From the NCBI RefSeq assembly GCF_014839805.1, contig NC_051135.1:12961291-13025290 (forward strand): DNA of 64,000 bases. Reading direction: 5' to 3'. Under the pieces are notes generated by a model. That model was not told where the DNA came from. It did not search any database and saw only the letters and a list, made by a program, of their open reading frames with translations. Each line of letters opens with the position of its first letter. Positions within the stretch are counted from its first letter, which is position 1. This document shows positions 1-11,833 of this stretch, one piece after another. The DNA comes from Manduca sexta. Taxonomy: Eukaryota > Arthropoda > Insecta > Lepidoptera > Sphingidae. The position numbers and the translations under genes were made by a program.

Positions 1-2440
1 AATTATTAATACAATAACAATGATTAACCCAATATATTCTGAGTACACGGGGAATTTTAAAACTTCAAACCATGTCATATAACTGGACTACGCTTCCGAT
101 CAATAAACATCCTGGAAAAGTAATAAAAAAAATCCACATTTCATTTTTCTCTAAGATGAAAACAAGTGATGACTTTCGCACTTTGAAATAATAATATGGT
201 ATTAGTTAAGTACCTCTCTTGTTAGTAGAGATTATATTTGTATTACACTGCACTTGATATTACGACCAGCAATAGCTTCAGGAATCGCTTAGGGCCTTGC
301 GTATACAACAGCCATGCGCGGTGCCTGGGAGGACGTTTATTTTATACATCTTAACTACGATTTTTTTTAAATCGGAGGGCGTGTAGATTGTTTTCACCCG
401 TAACCTCACAACGCATAAGGCTCCCACTGAGGAATAATGTCACCAGCAAACCAATAAAAAACAAACATAACGAATGCACTTTTAATGTTTACAATGTGCT
501 TTTATTCATAATCAGATTTGTAGATATTGCGTAACGATGGCGCTGTAATAAATAAAAAATAACCATTCCACCTTCAACGCAAAACTCATCCTAAACATGT
601 CACCGTTTTAATTAAAATACTAACATGAAATAACTTTTATAAAATCTGCTATACATTTACACCCTTATCGTCATAAAACCAATTGTTAAAGTAAACAACG
701 TCGGTTGTATATTTTACCCTTTAAGGGTTTTTGATAATTTCCCCTGTCATAATTTTACTTTTATCCACAATGCATGACTGCTACTGATATCTTGATCGGA
801 GGTCTTAAAAGCTAATGTTAGCCTCTTTATATGTGAAACCTGTGTTATATATTATTATGAGACGCTACGGCACAGTGAACTATGGATTAGATATGTAAAG
901 ACCGAGGGTTCGATTCTGGGAACAGACAATATTTTAATTTATAAAAATAATAATATCGGTCCCGCATTATATACTGTCCCACTGTTGGGCACGGGCCTCC
1001 TCTACTACTGAGAGGGAATTTAATCAGAAAAATATATATTCATTTCTAGCCGGGGCATTGAAGATACTATCAATGCTAGATAAACTAATCGCAGACAAAT
1101 TAAATCTGTTTTACAAATTAGAAAGTCCAAAACCGACGTGAGAGTGGACCCAGAGCCTTTTTAGTTTCTCAAACCAAGCTAATTATCTACCCGGCTTCAA
1201 GACTTCATTAACCTAGATATGGTTGTAATTAAACATTTTAACAAAATAAATTATTAACACAACACTTTGTCAAGTTTCTAAAAATACAAAACATACAATC
1301 TAATGCCGCTAAAATGATATCTAAGTAATTTATTTCATACCTAATTAAATATGCCTAACCGAGTTGGACAAATTTTACAAGAAGCTAATTCAACACCGAA
1401 TAAATTGAATAGTAAAGTGATTGTAATTATTTTAATTATGTAAGAACAATGCTATATCAAATTCAAAACATATGATTTATAATATAATATACTTTCAAAA
1501 CTATTTCAGAATACACTCTATTTTAACAATAACAGAGACAAGTCTGTAACTATTTCAAGTGCACGCAATCGCAAAAGAACTTCAGTTACGTCCTCAGAAT
1601 CGGACCTGCCTCGTAGCGTCGATGTATTGCGTATACGGTACTACTACTACGCTGAGGTTTAAGGTTCGAATTCCGAGGCGGACAAAGTAATATTGATTTT
1701 TAACCTCTAGTCTGGAATTTGTAGCCGATTGACGATAGGCTCGCTCCCTACCACATCATGAGACAGAACACACACGGCGAGAAGGTTGCGCATCTACAAA
1801 ATAAATAGAACGAATCATAATAATTTGTTAAACTAACTTAGTGTAAGCTCTATTGTAACTAACATTATGAGTCTTGGTACTTGAAAATAAAAACATTATT
1901 ATTATTAAAACAAAGTCGTGACTTTGTTTTAATGTTTGTGGGAATCGAACCTAGCATACTGTTCTACCTTATACGTACTCTGCTATTATCCCTACAGACT
2001 ACCTACAAAACATTTGACAAAAAATCATTAAGACATGAATAGATGATTTTAGTTCATGTTTAACCATTAACAGCTAACAACCTATAAAAGATTCCAATCA
2101 TAGCTCTATTCAATCAAATCCCATTTATCAATAGCAGAAACGAGTGCAGATTAATATCTCTTGATTCGGTCTGTACTGCAATTTATATTAGGGCTTGCTA
2201 TTTGCTTAATGTATAAGTATACACTATTGCATCAACATTAATCTTGATACTTGACCAAAACCTATGAATAGTATTCGATTAATGTAAAAATTATAATTAC
2301 ATTATTCCCATAAAAATCCGTATCATAAGTGCAACTTTATTGGCCTTTGTAATAAATAGTTTTTTTTAATAAACATAGATGTTAGAGTTTTAGAGTTTGG
2401 TGTGTTGAAACAAAAATATACCTTAGGCTTATATGTATAC
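1..2440. other. Gene-free left end with SINE-like fragments
   Basis: AT-rich sequence with no exon I can support. A fragment near 948-1020 carries the tail of the tRNA-derived SINE seen intact at 15355-15690 (cccactgttgggcacgggcc and following). A stretch near 1612-1790 matches a second repeat family, with a tRNA-like B box (ggttcgaattcc) and the phrases gtctggaatttg and cgataggctcgctccctacc. A B-box-like piece also lies near 905-917 (gggttcgattctggga). All look like decayed retroposons. Confidence 0.5.
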
Positions 2441-2805
2441 TAGCTTTTGCTCGCGGCTTCGCCCGCGTGAAGGAGTTTTCCGGGATAAAAGTCCACTGTA
2501 TGATAAAAGTCTTGCTACATATTTTCCCGGTACTGATAGGTTCAAACAAATTTTATCCCCATGGGGGTTGAATTTATCAAAATCCTATTTAAGCGAACGT
2601 CTTCATCATAGTAGCTCCAATCTTTAATTTCAGTTCAATCAGTCGAAAATCTAAGAAGATTTATACAAAATCCTTTCTTAGCGGATGCCTACGTCATAAC
2701 ATCTACCTGCATGCCAAATTTCAGCCCGATCCGTCCAGTGGTTTCGGCTGTGCGTTGATAAATCACTATGTCAGTCAGTCACCTTTGAGTTATATATATT
2801 TAGAT
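2441..2805 (+). repeat. Lepidopteran interspersed repeat
   Basis: Starts with ctagcttttgctcgcggctt and ends with a tract holding tcagtcagtcacctttgag and an AT-rich tail. It includes the phrase catgccaaatttcagcccga. I recognise this wording as a repeat very common in moth and butterfly genomes, usually read as the 3' part of a non-LTR retroelement; that assignment is from memory. The short open frame inside it is not a gene. Confidence 0.6.
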
Positions 2806-4870
2806 ATTTGCTTTTCAGTAAATTCCCATATGACACAAAATAAACACAAATCTTTCTAAAATATTGTTCTAATAGTTAACGAGTTCAAACAAAAAATGTA
2901 GACTAATAATGTCATCATATCCATGTTTTTCTACATCAATGCCCAATAGCGATCTTTGGAGGCGGCGAATGGATCAACCACCCAACGGCTAGCGCTTGAA
3001 AAGGGCACAAAAAAAATTATCTTCCTTCGACAAATGGGTCAAAAGGCCTCGTACATATCTGCCGCCTAAAGCCTCGCAATGATCAAGGCTGCTACTACCA
3101 TTGCCCACATTGTAACACCATAAAACCGTATTATACCACAAAATCATTGAACGTAATCTTAAACTATGTATCTATTATGTAAAAATAAACAAACAATTGC
3201 ATCCGATGTTCACACAGCTCCATTGATCCGTCTGCATTGTGGCTATTCAATTAGCTCTCATTGTCCTAAGCATTTGGTGCATGCAATATCATTCCGAGGT
3301 TGAAGTTTATCTGATGGTGAGAGTAAATGACGTCACTTCGTGGGATGATACATATGCATTAGAATTATGAAATCAGTCACTCGATGTAATCTCTACCATA
3401 AATATAGTACCACAAGAATTATAAATGCGCAACTGGACTTGAAGGATAGGAATAGGGGTTAAAGATTTGATTGTCACTCACACATACACACTCACTCATA
3501 TCCCCGAAGGCGTAAGCAGAGGCGAATCTAGTGCACCCACTATTCTTTGCGTGTTCAGTCTCATGATATGATAGGGGGTGAGCCTATCGTCATATCCGGT
3601 ACAAATTCAATACTGAATTGTTTAACACTTGAAATTTCGGTATATAGAAAGCCACAGCAATTTTGTTGATTCTTTGTGAGACAGCGAGAATTACAATTCT
3701 GATCGAGACAGTTCATGTATGTTGTAGACATGCCTACGATGGTACTTTACCACTTATGCATAAAATGGAGCTACAAGAAACGTATTTATTCCCTTACGCT
3801 GGCTACTGGCAAGAAGGCGTTAAAAATACAATTGCTGCACACTTTATTTTAGAGCTTATCTCTGCTCCATTTGCTGTGAAAGATAAAAAAAAATACTAGT
3901 ACAATTTAAGGTCAAACCAAATTTAATTGTTTCATTGTTTAAACTTTTCGACGGGTAAGAGTGCTGTTATAGAAATACAGAGCGGTAACCTTCCACCACA
4001 CATATTGCAACAAATCAATTATATACTTAGTATTGTTAACTGTGCGTGTTTTTAATAAAAAGAAATATGTTTAGAGAAATAATTTAAATAACAGCTAATT
4101 TATGATTATTGAGCAAGCACGTGGTCTTCTAATACTGTACGCATATTTACACACGCAATACATATTTCTTAAAACGATATGTTAATGCAGTGAACTAGGA
4201 AACGTAAATATAATAATTATATTCATACAGCATACAAGCGTAAACAAGATAACACCGGTACTAATAAATAATAATTAATTTAAATCAATATTTTGACTAA
4301 GCACTGTTATTTTATTATAATTATTTAATTTATATTTCCCCTACTCCTAATAGTAATAAATAACTTTTATTTAACATAGGATTAGTTCTCATATTTGCAC
4401 ATTTTCTTTCATTTAAAAAAAAAATACTAAAATATTATTGTAATAAATGTAAAATAAGTCATGCGACTATTGAGTTACATGTAAGATAAAATCATAGAGT
4501 GTTTTACTTTAATAAACGCAATATCTCGATAACTTTCAAAATATTTATTTTATGTAATTCATTGTTTTAAATATATTTATTAAAAATACGCACACACACA
4601 AAATAACTAGATAATCTGATAGACAAGATATCACGCTAGATATTCACTTTTCTTTCTAAAATCACTATAAATGGCTACACAATGTAATTTGATTTATATA
4701 TCAATAAAATTTACTGACCTATCGCGCAACGAATACGCAATAGCTTTGAGCCGTATTTAAAACGAAACACCAATGATTCAATACGCCAAAGAAGTAGTTT
4801 TTATTTTTAGTCTGGTAGTGAAATGATCTGCCAAAAGTTTAAAATCTTGATATTTAAATTTATAGTATAT
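2806..4870. other. Intergenic region upstream of the PLA2 gene
   Basis: No gene recognised. A repeat fragment in minus orientation lies near 3477-3590. A 78-codon open frame at 3663-3899 has no family features I know. AT-rich DNA from 4000 to 4750 shows no repeat I can name. The missing first exon of the PLA2 gene should lie here or further left. One candidate start is ATG 4773-4775 in good context, encoding a hydrophobic stretch (MIQYAKEVVFIFSL). Its obvious donors are in the wrong phase for the exon at 4903. Confidence 0.4.
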
Positions 4871-4902
4871 CATGTATTTATATTTTGTACATTATTTTCC
4901 AG

Positions 4903-7900
4903 ATTGGTTTCGCCAGCTGACTTACGACGAAATTTATAACAATACACAATACGCCCAAATAAGGCAAACACCAAAAAACGTAGTCACATTTAGTAAATAT
5001 AATAAATATAGTAGCGTTGAAGTAATTAAGTCCAATGAAATAGAATATAACGACAAAAGCAGCAGCAAATTGTTGGTCGGATTTGCGCGAGATCCATTTA
5101 GATATTCGGTGCCGGAGGAAGATTATGCAAGGGGTGTCAGGTAAAGAAAAAATATTGATATGTATAATGCAAAGTAATATGTAGAAATAATATGTACTTT
5201 TAAGGTTTTCACAGGCTTTTAGGATCTTTTTATTATTCGGGCGCGGCAAAGTGACCCCTCTGCATCAGGGCCCTTATTCTATATGATAGTGTAAACGCGT
5301 AACGCGGCCGTGTCATGTTATCTTCGAGAAATGTGCGTGGAATGGTATTCTGTAAGCCAAATTTCTATCCTAAACATGATGCGTTGTGTTACGTGCTTGT
5401 TACACACTGTCAAAATAACGTGCGGGATAGAGAATAAGGCCCCTGATGGTAAGTGGAGTGGACTGTGGATAATGTCGAATGTCGAGAGATGGTTACCCCT
5501 CGACAGTTGACACAATTATGCCGGCCTGATGGAACCAGATATAACAGGTTGATCCCTGAACGCCATACACTTCTGTGGGCCACTACGGCATGTTTTAACA
5601 CCTGTACGGTGGTCGCTATCCGGGCTACCCCCAACAATAACATAATAGAAATATAATAGAAACGTATGAAAATAGAAGTCAGAAAAACTGGAGATATGAC
5701 ATCTGGTTAAAACTAAAATATATATTACAAATCCAAAATCTTAGCCAATCTTGTTATGTTCAAAAGTAATTACCTTTAATAGTTTGAATAAATTTCCAGA
5801 TACGTGCAACCCCCTAAAGGAGATAGGGGAAAGAGAGGCGTGTTCCATCTCTACAATATGATATATTGCGCGACTGGATGCGAGCCACTTTCCTACAAGG
5901 GCTATGGTTGCTACTGCGGATTCCTTGGCAATGGCAGACCTACTGATGGGATAGACAGGTAATCTTTCGCAAAATGGATCTAGATAGAAGTTAAGCTGTC
6001 TCAAAAACCAATAACTCTTAAATAAAATCTCCAACGTTTAACAAAAAAAAAATATATCAGGGGTTTTGGTACAAACAATTTCTGTTGGCGTATATTTGTA
6101 TTATATTATTATGGAAACAAAATATCGTTACCAAATGTCGAAAACCGTTTTGTATCTTGCACACTGATTAGAACCTGCCTATACCTTTGGTATAGAAGTG
6201 TAGCGATATCAATTTACATTATCATTTGGTCAGAACAACTTTGTGACAACATCTAAGCAACTTGCATAATTGCCAAAAATGTTATCGAGAATGAAATCAA
6301 TTTCATTGCTTTCATATAACAAGTTGTGATCGCGATTACGACCGCTTTAGTTATTTAATAGTTAATTTTTGCCTCGAGCAACATTACCATTAATATTCCT
6401 CGTTTCTAAAAATATTTGATATTTCCTCATGATTTTGCAGCACCAAATTTGTACTCAAATATCACATTGATTTTATGACTTAATCTATCTATTACTTAAT
6501 TATAAATAATTAATTATCATGAATATTACTTCAAATCTAACACTTAAAAATTACTTTTAAAAAAATATCCCCATAAAAATACAACCCTTAGAATTATCCA
6601 TTATAACACCATCCTACTGCTAGGCACAGGCCTTCTATACCACTGAAAGAGTTGACGCCTTAGTCCATCATGCTGGCCTAGTGGAGATTGATAGACTTCA
6701 CATATCTCCGAAATTCTTAGATTTGTAGGTAACAGTTGGGAGCTAAATTGCCAATTTTCAGATAAAGATATTAATCAAATTCATAACCTCACTGAACATT
6801 AAAATGAAACAATTGTACCAATTTTAATTTGATCGTGTTATACACTCTAATACGAATACTGAATCCTCCTTCTTATATAAAGATGGAAACATCAAGCCCA
6901 AATTAGATTAATATAAATCTCCCACAGATGCTGCAAGATGCACGACCAGTGCTACGAGAATATCTACTGTCCGTTTTACACGGTATACTTCCAGCCTTAC
7001 TACTGGCATTGTTACCACGGCGAGCCGCTCTGCGCCCTCGAGAACTACCAGTCACAAAACCATGTAGTCAACGGCTGCGCTGCGAGGTTGTGCGAGTGTG
7101 ATAGGTATGGTTTCTATATCTTATTCTGATCAATTTTAATCTCAATCTGATTTAACGTGTGTGTTCTTGACGATTTTTTATACGGGCTCACCAAAATGAC
7201 CCCACGGCACCTGATAGTGAGTGTAGTGGGAAAGTGAATGAGTGGAGGAATGGAATTGGGAAAAATCAATTAATTTAACAGAACAGAGCTACTTCATTTA
7301 ATACTTCACGTTAGTGGCATAAAACACGCACTAATACAATAATCCATAAGATGCTGGCCTTAAAAGAAAAGAATAGTGAAAAATGGGGACCAGTATTAAA
7401 AAAATCTCACTTGCTAAGCATTTTTTATGATGGTAAGTGAAAAGATGCCCAAAAACTTGTGGACCACCAAGAAAAACATGCCTGGACGGCCCGCATAGTT
7501 ATGACAACCTGCTTAATTACTTCTTCACGCTCCACTTGAAGAAACTAATGGTGTAGGAAGGAAAGAGCACGTATGGTGGTAAAACGCAACAGCAATCTTT
7601 CACGTCATTGTTTTCTGTGATTCATTGAGATAACCCTGGTCGCAAAGATCCATTCATATTTTCAAGTCTAAAGGTTAGAGCATGTCTCTAACACTTTCGA
7701 ATTTGTAACTGTTAAAGTTAGGTCAGACGTGCACACAGGCAGGCTCCACTCACCTTTAGGCTATCAGGGCATCTTAATGAAACTAAATTGATAATTATCA
7801 CATGATCTTTCTAGACTATGCAAACGTATTTTTCTAGTTTACATAACAACGTAATAATGCACGTAGTTGCGTGATTCTCTTAAGATGAAGTAAATCTGTA

Positions 7901-10900
7901 TGATGCAAGAGTTCCAGTTAGATAGGTCTTGCCTATTTCTACCACACCAGTAGTTTAGAAGTACTTTAGTTTTGTTGTAGACGAAGGGTCCGTAAAGCCC
8001 TATTCCTGCCAGCTTTCCCTTATGTAGAATTTTGTTGAATCTAATTATCATTAGAACACGATTTGCAGACTGCATTTATACCTATTAGTAACTGTTTTTG
8101 TGTCGGCTTCACTTTCGGAAAATTTCACCTTTCGCCACTGGTAATTACTAAATCATATTTACCTCTTAGTTTTTTTTACGGTAACCATCCCCATATTTTG
8201 TAATGTAAGTAAAGTTCTAGGACTCTGGGTTGTATACCGTCAAAGGACTGAAAAGGTTTTTACAGTTTAACCTGGGTTCTGTTAAAAACCCTACGATGAG
8301 TAATAACTGGTTTACAATCGGGTCCTGACATAAGGTTGATTTTTGCATCAAATATTTTTACTTCTCTATTATTAATTTGGAATAATCAGCAATATTTAAG
8401 TTAGTGAAAGATTGCAGAAAGTCATTCGATTGTATAAAAAATAAAGCATGCAATCTTAAAACACGAGCGAGAAGTAAACAGTCATAACTTTCCATAAGAA
8501 ATTGATAGTTTCCTCCTGCAAGTTGAAGTGGTATTTCAAAACAACTTTTACTAATATATTGTCATGGTATTCCATAGAATACTTACTTGAGCGACCACAC
8601 AGTCATAGAAATATTAGTTCTTCTTCTATACCTTTGTTAATATATTTATTTGGCTTTATTTTGTCCATAACGTAAAAAATATATCGAAGAAAAATGATGT
8701 AAGTACAAGATAAATATATTTCAAGGTAAAAATAAATTATGCATGCATAAAGCCTAATATTAGAATACGCAACATTTCTCCAAATTTATTAGTTTTCTTA
8801 ATATTTTGATTAAGATAACAGACCTTGACATTGGTTTCAAAATATGTGTAAAATATAACTTGCCATCTGACATTTGTAAGTTGGTCAGAAAACCAGTAAT
8901 TTGGTAACGAGACGTGATGCTCTGCTGACCTGCTAGTAACTGGTTCCACGGTTATACAATAACCAAATATGCGTGGATCTGATATTGACAAATAATAATT
9001 AAGTTTCAACATTGAAGTTAGTTGTTGGAGTTGCAGCTATAATAAAATAATACATTTCCAAGTCCTATTTAGTGGTTAATTTATTCACGATAAATAGAAT
9101 TTATAAGAGAACTGAATGGAGTTCGTATTTAAGTAAGATACTGATTTATATTGATTTTGCTAGTACTTGATGTCATTTAAATACTACTTACATTAAAAAT
9201 TATATAACCACAAATTCCTATGTGTATTCGGAAACTGTGACTCTCAATCCTCATTTACGTGGCATCTATTGTCTTGATATGAAATCTAAATTATCGCACT
9301 GCAATAAAAATAGAAAAAAACATTAATTAAACGAAATAACTAATAAAAAAACATCAGTTTTCGTTTACATCTTTTAAGACATTAATTAGGCCTTGAAATA
9401 AAACTATTTTACGGATTTTATCGAGATTTTTTGTATTATAATTTTCTCTCGATGTTTCGAAGACTTTGCAGCCTTTGTGGTCACGGAGCGGATTGAGCTG
9501 TTGGTCATCCGAAAAGTCAGTTACAATATCTACCTACATTTTACAATCTTTTTTTATTTTAGCAGTTAACAGTCCTATCTATGCACAATAAGCTCACAGA
9601 GTCTTGAAATCTAGCAGCCGCTCGCGATAAAATCCGAAAAGAATTTTATTTCAATGTCTAACATTCGCTTAAACATAAGTAATTATTATCAATTAAGCTA
9701 TCAAAATTTAGTTCGGCCGAGTAAATGCCAACTGTCCTGCATCAGAATATCAGTCAAACCCGATTCAGTAACTGTAGATCGTATCAAACGTAACTTAGTT
9801 AGTAACCGAGCTGTGCTCGGCTGAGCTTCGGTCTCGGTGCAAACCATCAAGATTTGAGGGTTGATTGAAGTATGTAAATTGATTTGGGAGGAGAAGAAGT
9901 TAGCAGGTAGCAATGTTTTTTCTAGTTACCTATTAGTCATTGATTGGGAAGTAATAGAAATACGATGCAGCATCTACATACAGAATGAATTAGCTTCGAA
10001 AATCTGATTTAGTTGTGGTAACTTTCCTTAATTACATATAGGCAGGAAGATTATCAAACTTAATAAATTCTCCTTGCCTTAAAACTATTGATTCCTTTAA
10101 GGGCGGTAACTAAAGGTAAGGTTCAAATTTATAAAAGAAAAAAAAACATTTTATTACAAAACCACTAATCTATAGTTTCTATTCTATCTGATTATGTTTC
10201 TAAATCTGTTGTATACAAAATGTAAATCAACATTATTTTAAAGCTAAAAGCGAATCCTCTAAGTTTAAGAGAATAATATTTCCATTTGAATACTGAAATA
10301 TTAATTATAATCCTGTTAGACTTTGCAAATAATAAATTAGAAACTTTAAGAGTGATGTTGTTAAGAACAGAGTTAATTCAGAAGTATAAGGTAACGTGCA
10401 AAACATTATTATCAAGATTTGGAATATTATGTCTATAATTAGTTTAAACCCCTGCTCAAGCGCTGTCAGTTTATTTCCAACTACACAAATAGTTAAATGC
10501 TACTCGACTCAAACACATCACTAGTTTTTAATTACCATAAATAAAAAATAGCGTTATCTGCAGCTGCCCTTACGGAATACATATTTATGAAAAATTATAT
10601 CTTAAAATTATCTCTATAAAAGGTAATTTATTGTCGAAAGTTACATTGAGTCATAATACTGGTTTTATAACGTTCATTAGTAAATTCTTGTAACTTCATA
10701 CCCCCTTATTCATAAACGTTATTTATCTAAGGACGGAGCATTGCTGTGATAACTATTCTGTTTCTCAATTTTGTTTATCCGACAGCTTGCTGTTTGTTCA
10801 GCTATGTTTATCTGACAGCTAATTGGATTAAAGTTGTATCTCAATATTAGCCAATCACAACGGCCCTATGTCTATGCACTGCGAAGGCTGTCATCCCGTC

Positions 10901-11790
10901 AGCACTGAGAAACAGACTTGTTATCACAGCAATGCTCCGTCCTTAGATACATAACATCTATGAATAAGGGGGATAGTTTTCACCTGAGGTCTTTACTATA
11001 ATAATAATAATAATATCAGCCCTGTACTATATACTTGCCCACTGCTGAGCACGGGCCTCCTCTACTACTGAGAGGGATTAGGCCTTAGTCCACCACGCTG
11101 GCCTAGTGCGGATTAGTAGACTTCAACCGCCTTCGAAATTCCTATAGAGAATTTCTCAGATGTGCAGGTTTCCTCACGATGTTTTCCTTCACCGTTAAAG
11201 CGAACGATAAATTCACAAAGAATACACACATGATTTTTTTAGAAAAGTCAGAGGTGTGTGCCCTTGGGATTTGAACCTGCGGACATTTGTCTGGCAGTCC
11301 GTTCCACACCCGACTAGGCTATCGCCGCTTTTAGGTCTTTACGAGGTCTTTACTATATCTTTTGACACTCATTAAAAAACATTTTTATGCACATTTAGTA
11401 TTCGTTAATGAACGTCAACATGATATATGATCAACAAAATATTTGTCACTTACTACGTGTGGTGATCACAATTTTATGAAGGCATTGTGAAAATTTTATT
11501 CCGTCCTAGCTTTATCATTTGGACCCTCACTACACTTACCATCGGGTGCGTTTGGATCACTTCGCCGTGCCAATATAAAAAAGAACATATACCCATTATA
11601 TCATCAATTAGGTTAATCGCTAATTCATTACTAAAATCCATTTAATACTGATTATGTGATTATTTAAATTAATACTGCCTTTTTCAGATTATTTGCAATG
11701 TGCGTGAGGAGGTACCCGTGTCCAAGAGGACCCTCGTTCTGCCACTCCTCGCCAATCAGACTGCTGCAAAACATACTCTCTTTTAGTTAA
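4903..11790 (+). CDS. Secreted phospholipase A2 (first exon missing)
   Basis: Calcium-dependent phospholipase A2, which cleaves the sn-2 acyl chain of phospholipids and is normally secreted. Exons: 4903-5140, 5800-5958, 6928-7104 and 11688-11790, all with AG acceptors; the first three end at GT donors. They join in one frame as about 225 codons. The second exon supplies the calcium loop YGCYCGFLGNGRPTDGID. The third opens with the catalytic CCKMHDQCY (His with the neighbouring Asp) and ends in the second conserved block CAARLCECDR. Many cysteines suit the disulphide-rich fold. The first visible exon begins in phase 1 after ttttccag, so an upstream exon with the signal peptide is expected. Reading straight from ATG 4872 is possible but gives a poor signal peptide. 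Intron 1 (5141-5799) holds a repeat with a MITE inside it. Intron 3 is 4.6 kb and carries SINE, MITE and Penelope remnants. Confidence 0.9.
5236..5645 (+). repeat. Interspersed repeat family 3, with nested MITE
   Basis: Family recognised by the phrases aattatgccggcctg, ggatatacacaggctgatcc, tggcgggttttaacac and ggtggtcgctatccgggc. Related copies sit near 40795-41045, 44325-44475, 48717-49205, 49882-50045 and 50355-50505, so it repeats at least six times in this window. This copy lies in PLA2 intron 1 and is split by the MITE at about 5265-5444. No protein is encoded. Class unknown to me; possibly a SINE or a non-autonomous DNA element. Confidence 0.65.
5265..5444. mobile_element. Short MITE nested in family-3 repeat
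   Basis: The two ends are inverted copies of each other: cagggcccttattct on the left, and agaataaggcccctg on the right, whose reverse complement is caggggccttattct. Other family-3 copies run straight through this point, so the element was inserted into an older repeat. About 180 bp, no coding potential. Confidence 0.65.
9406..9680 (-). mobile_element. Penelope-like element 3' remnant
   Basis: Matches, in degenerate form, the terminal arm of the Penelope-like element at 39179-40305: the phrases tttcgaagactttgcagcct and tacaatatctacctacattt recur. The stretch 9557-9625 is the reverse complement of the part of that element just after its stop codon. Only the 3' untranslated part and the inverted terminal piece remain, so it is non-coding and inactive. 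Confidence 0.65.
10701..10972. mobile_element. MITE with CCCCCTTATTCATA termini, copy 1
   Basis: 272-bp element with inverted ends cccccttattcataaacgtt and a right end finishing tgaataaggggg. Inside each end lie ttatctaaggacgga and tccgtccttagata, also inverted. It is flanked by ATA on both sides, a possible 3-bp target duplication. A second copy sits at 44863-45120. No ORF, so it would depend on a transposase elsewhere. Confidence 0.85.
11001..11342 (-). mobile_element. tRNA-derived SINE with perfect 15-bp target duplication
   Basis: Read on the minus strand it starts with gcggcgatagcctag, includes the B-box phrase ggttcaaatcccaag and ends in an (ATT)n tail, here seen as ataataataataataat. 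The direct repeat GAGGTCTTTACTATA occurs at 10986-11000 and 11343-11357, a perfect target-site duplication as expected from LINE-driven retroposition. The partner copy in the opposite orientation is at 15355-15690. Confidence 0.88.
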
Positions 11791-11827
11791 TAAAAACTAT
11801 TTTAATTGTTTTAGTACCTTAAGATAA

Positions 11828-11833
11828 AATAAA
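11828..11833 (+). promoter_or_regulatory. Polyadenylation signal of PLA2 gene
   Basis: AATAAA 38 bases after the PLA2 stop codon, in the right orientation and at a typical distance. Confidence 0.6.

Larger units (their letters stand above)
7105..11687. other. PLA2 intron 3, repeat-rich
   Basis: 4.6 kb intron. Recognisable contents: a fragment of family 3 near 7180-7235, a Penelope-like terminus at 9406-9680, a MITE at 10701-10972, a SINE at 11001-11342 and another short repeat near 11520-11585 (cacttaccatcgggtgcg). The rest is AT-rich with no gene. Confidence 0.6.

Noticed and set aside
3663..3899. 78-codon open frame, plus strand
   Set aside because: No signal peptide, domain or splice context; not matched to any family I know. 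Too short in AT-rich DNA to trust.
4878..5249. 123-codon open frame on the minus strand
   Set aside because: Antisense to the PLA2 exon, whose frame is supported by motifs and splice sites.
9701..9913. 70-codon minus-strand open frame next to the Penelope remnant
   Set aside because: No domain or splice evidence; composition like the surrounding intron.
11260..11330. Possible tRNA gene (A and B boxes)
   Set aside because: Boxes belong to a SINE with a target duplication and a long non-tRNA body; no cloverleaf.
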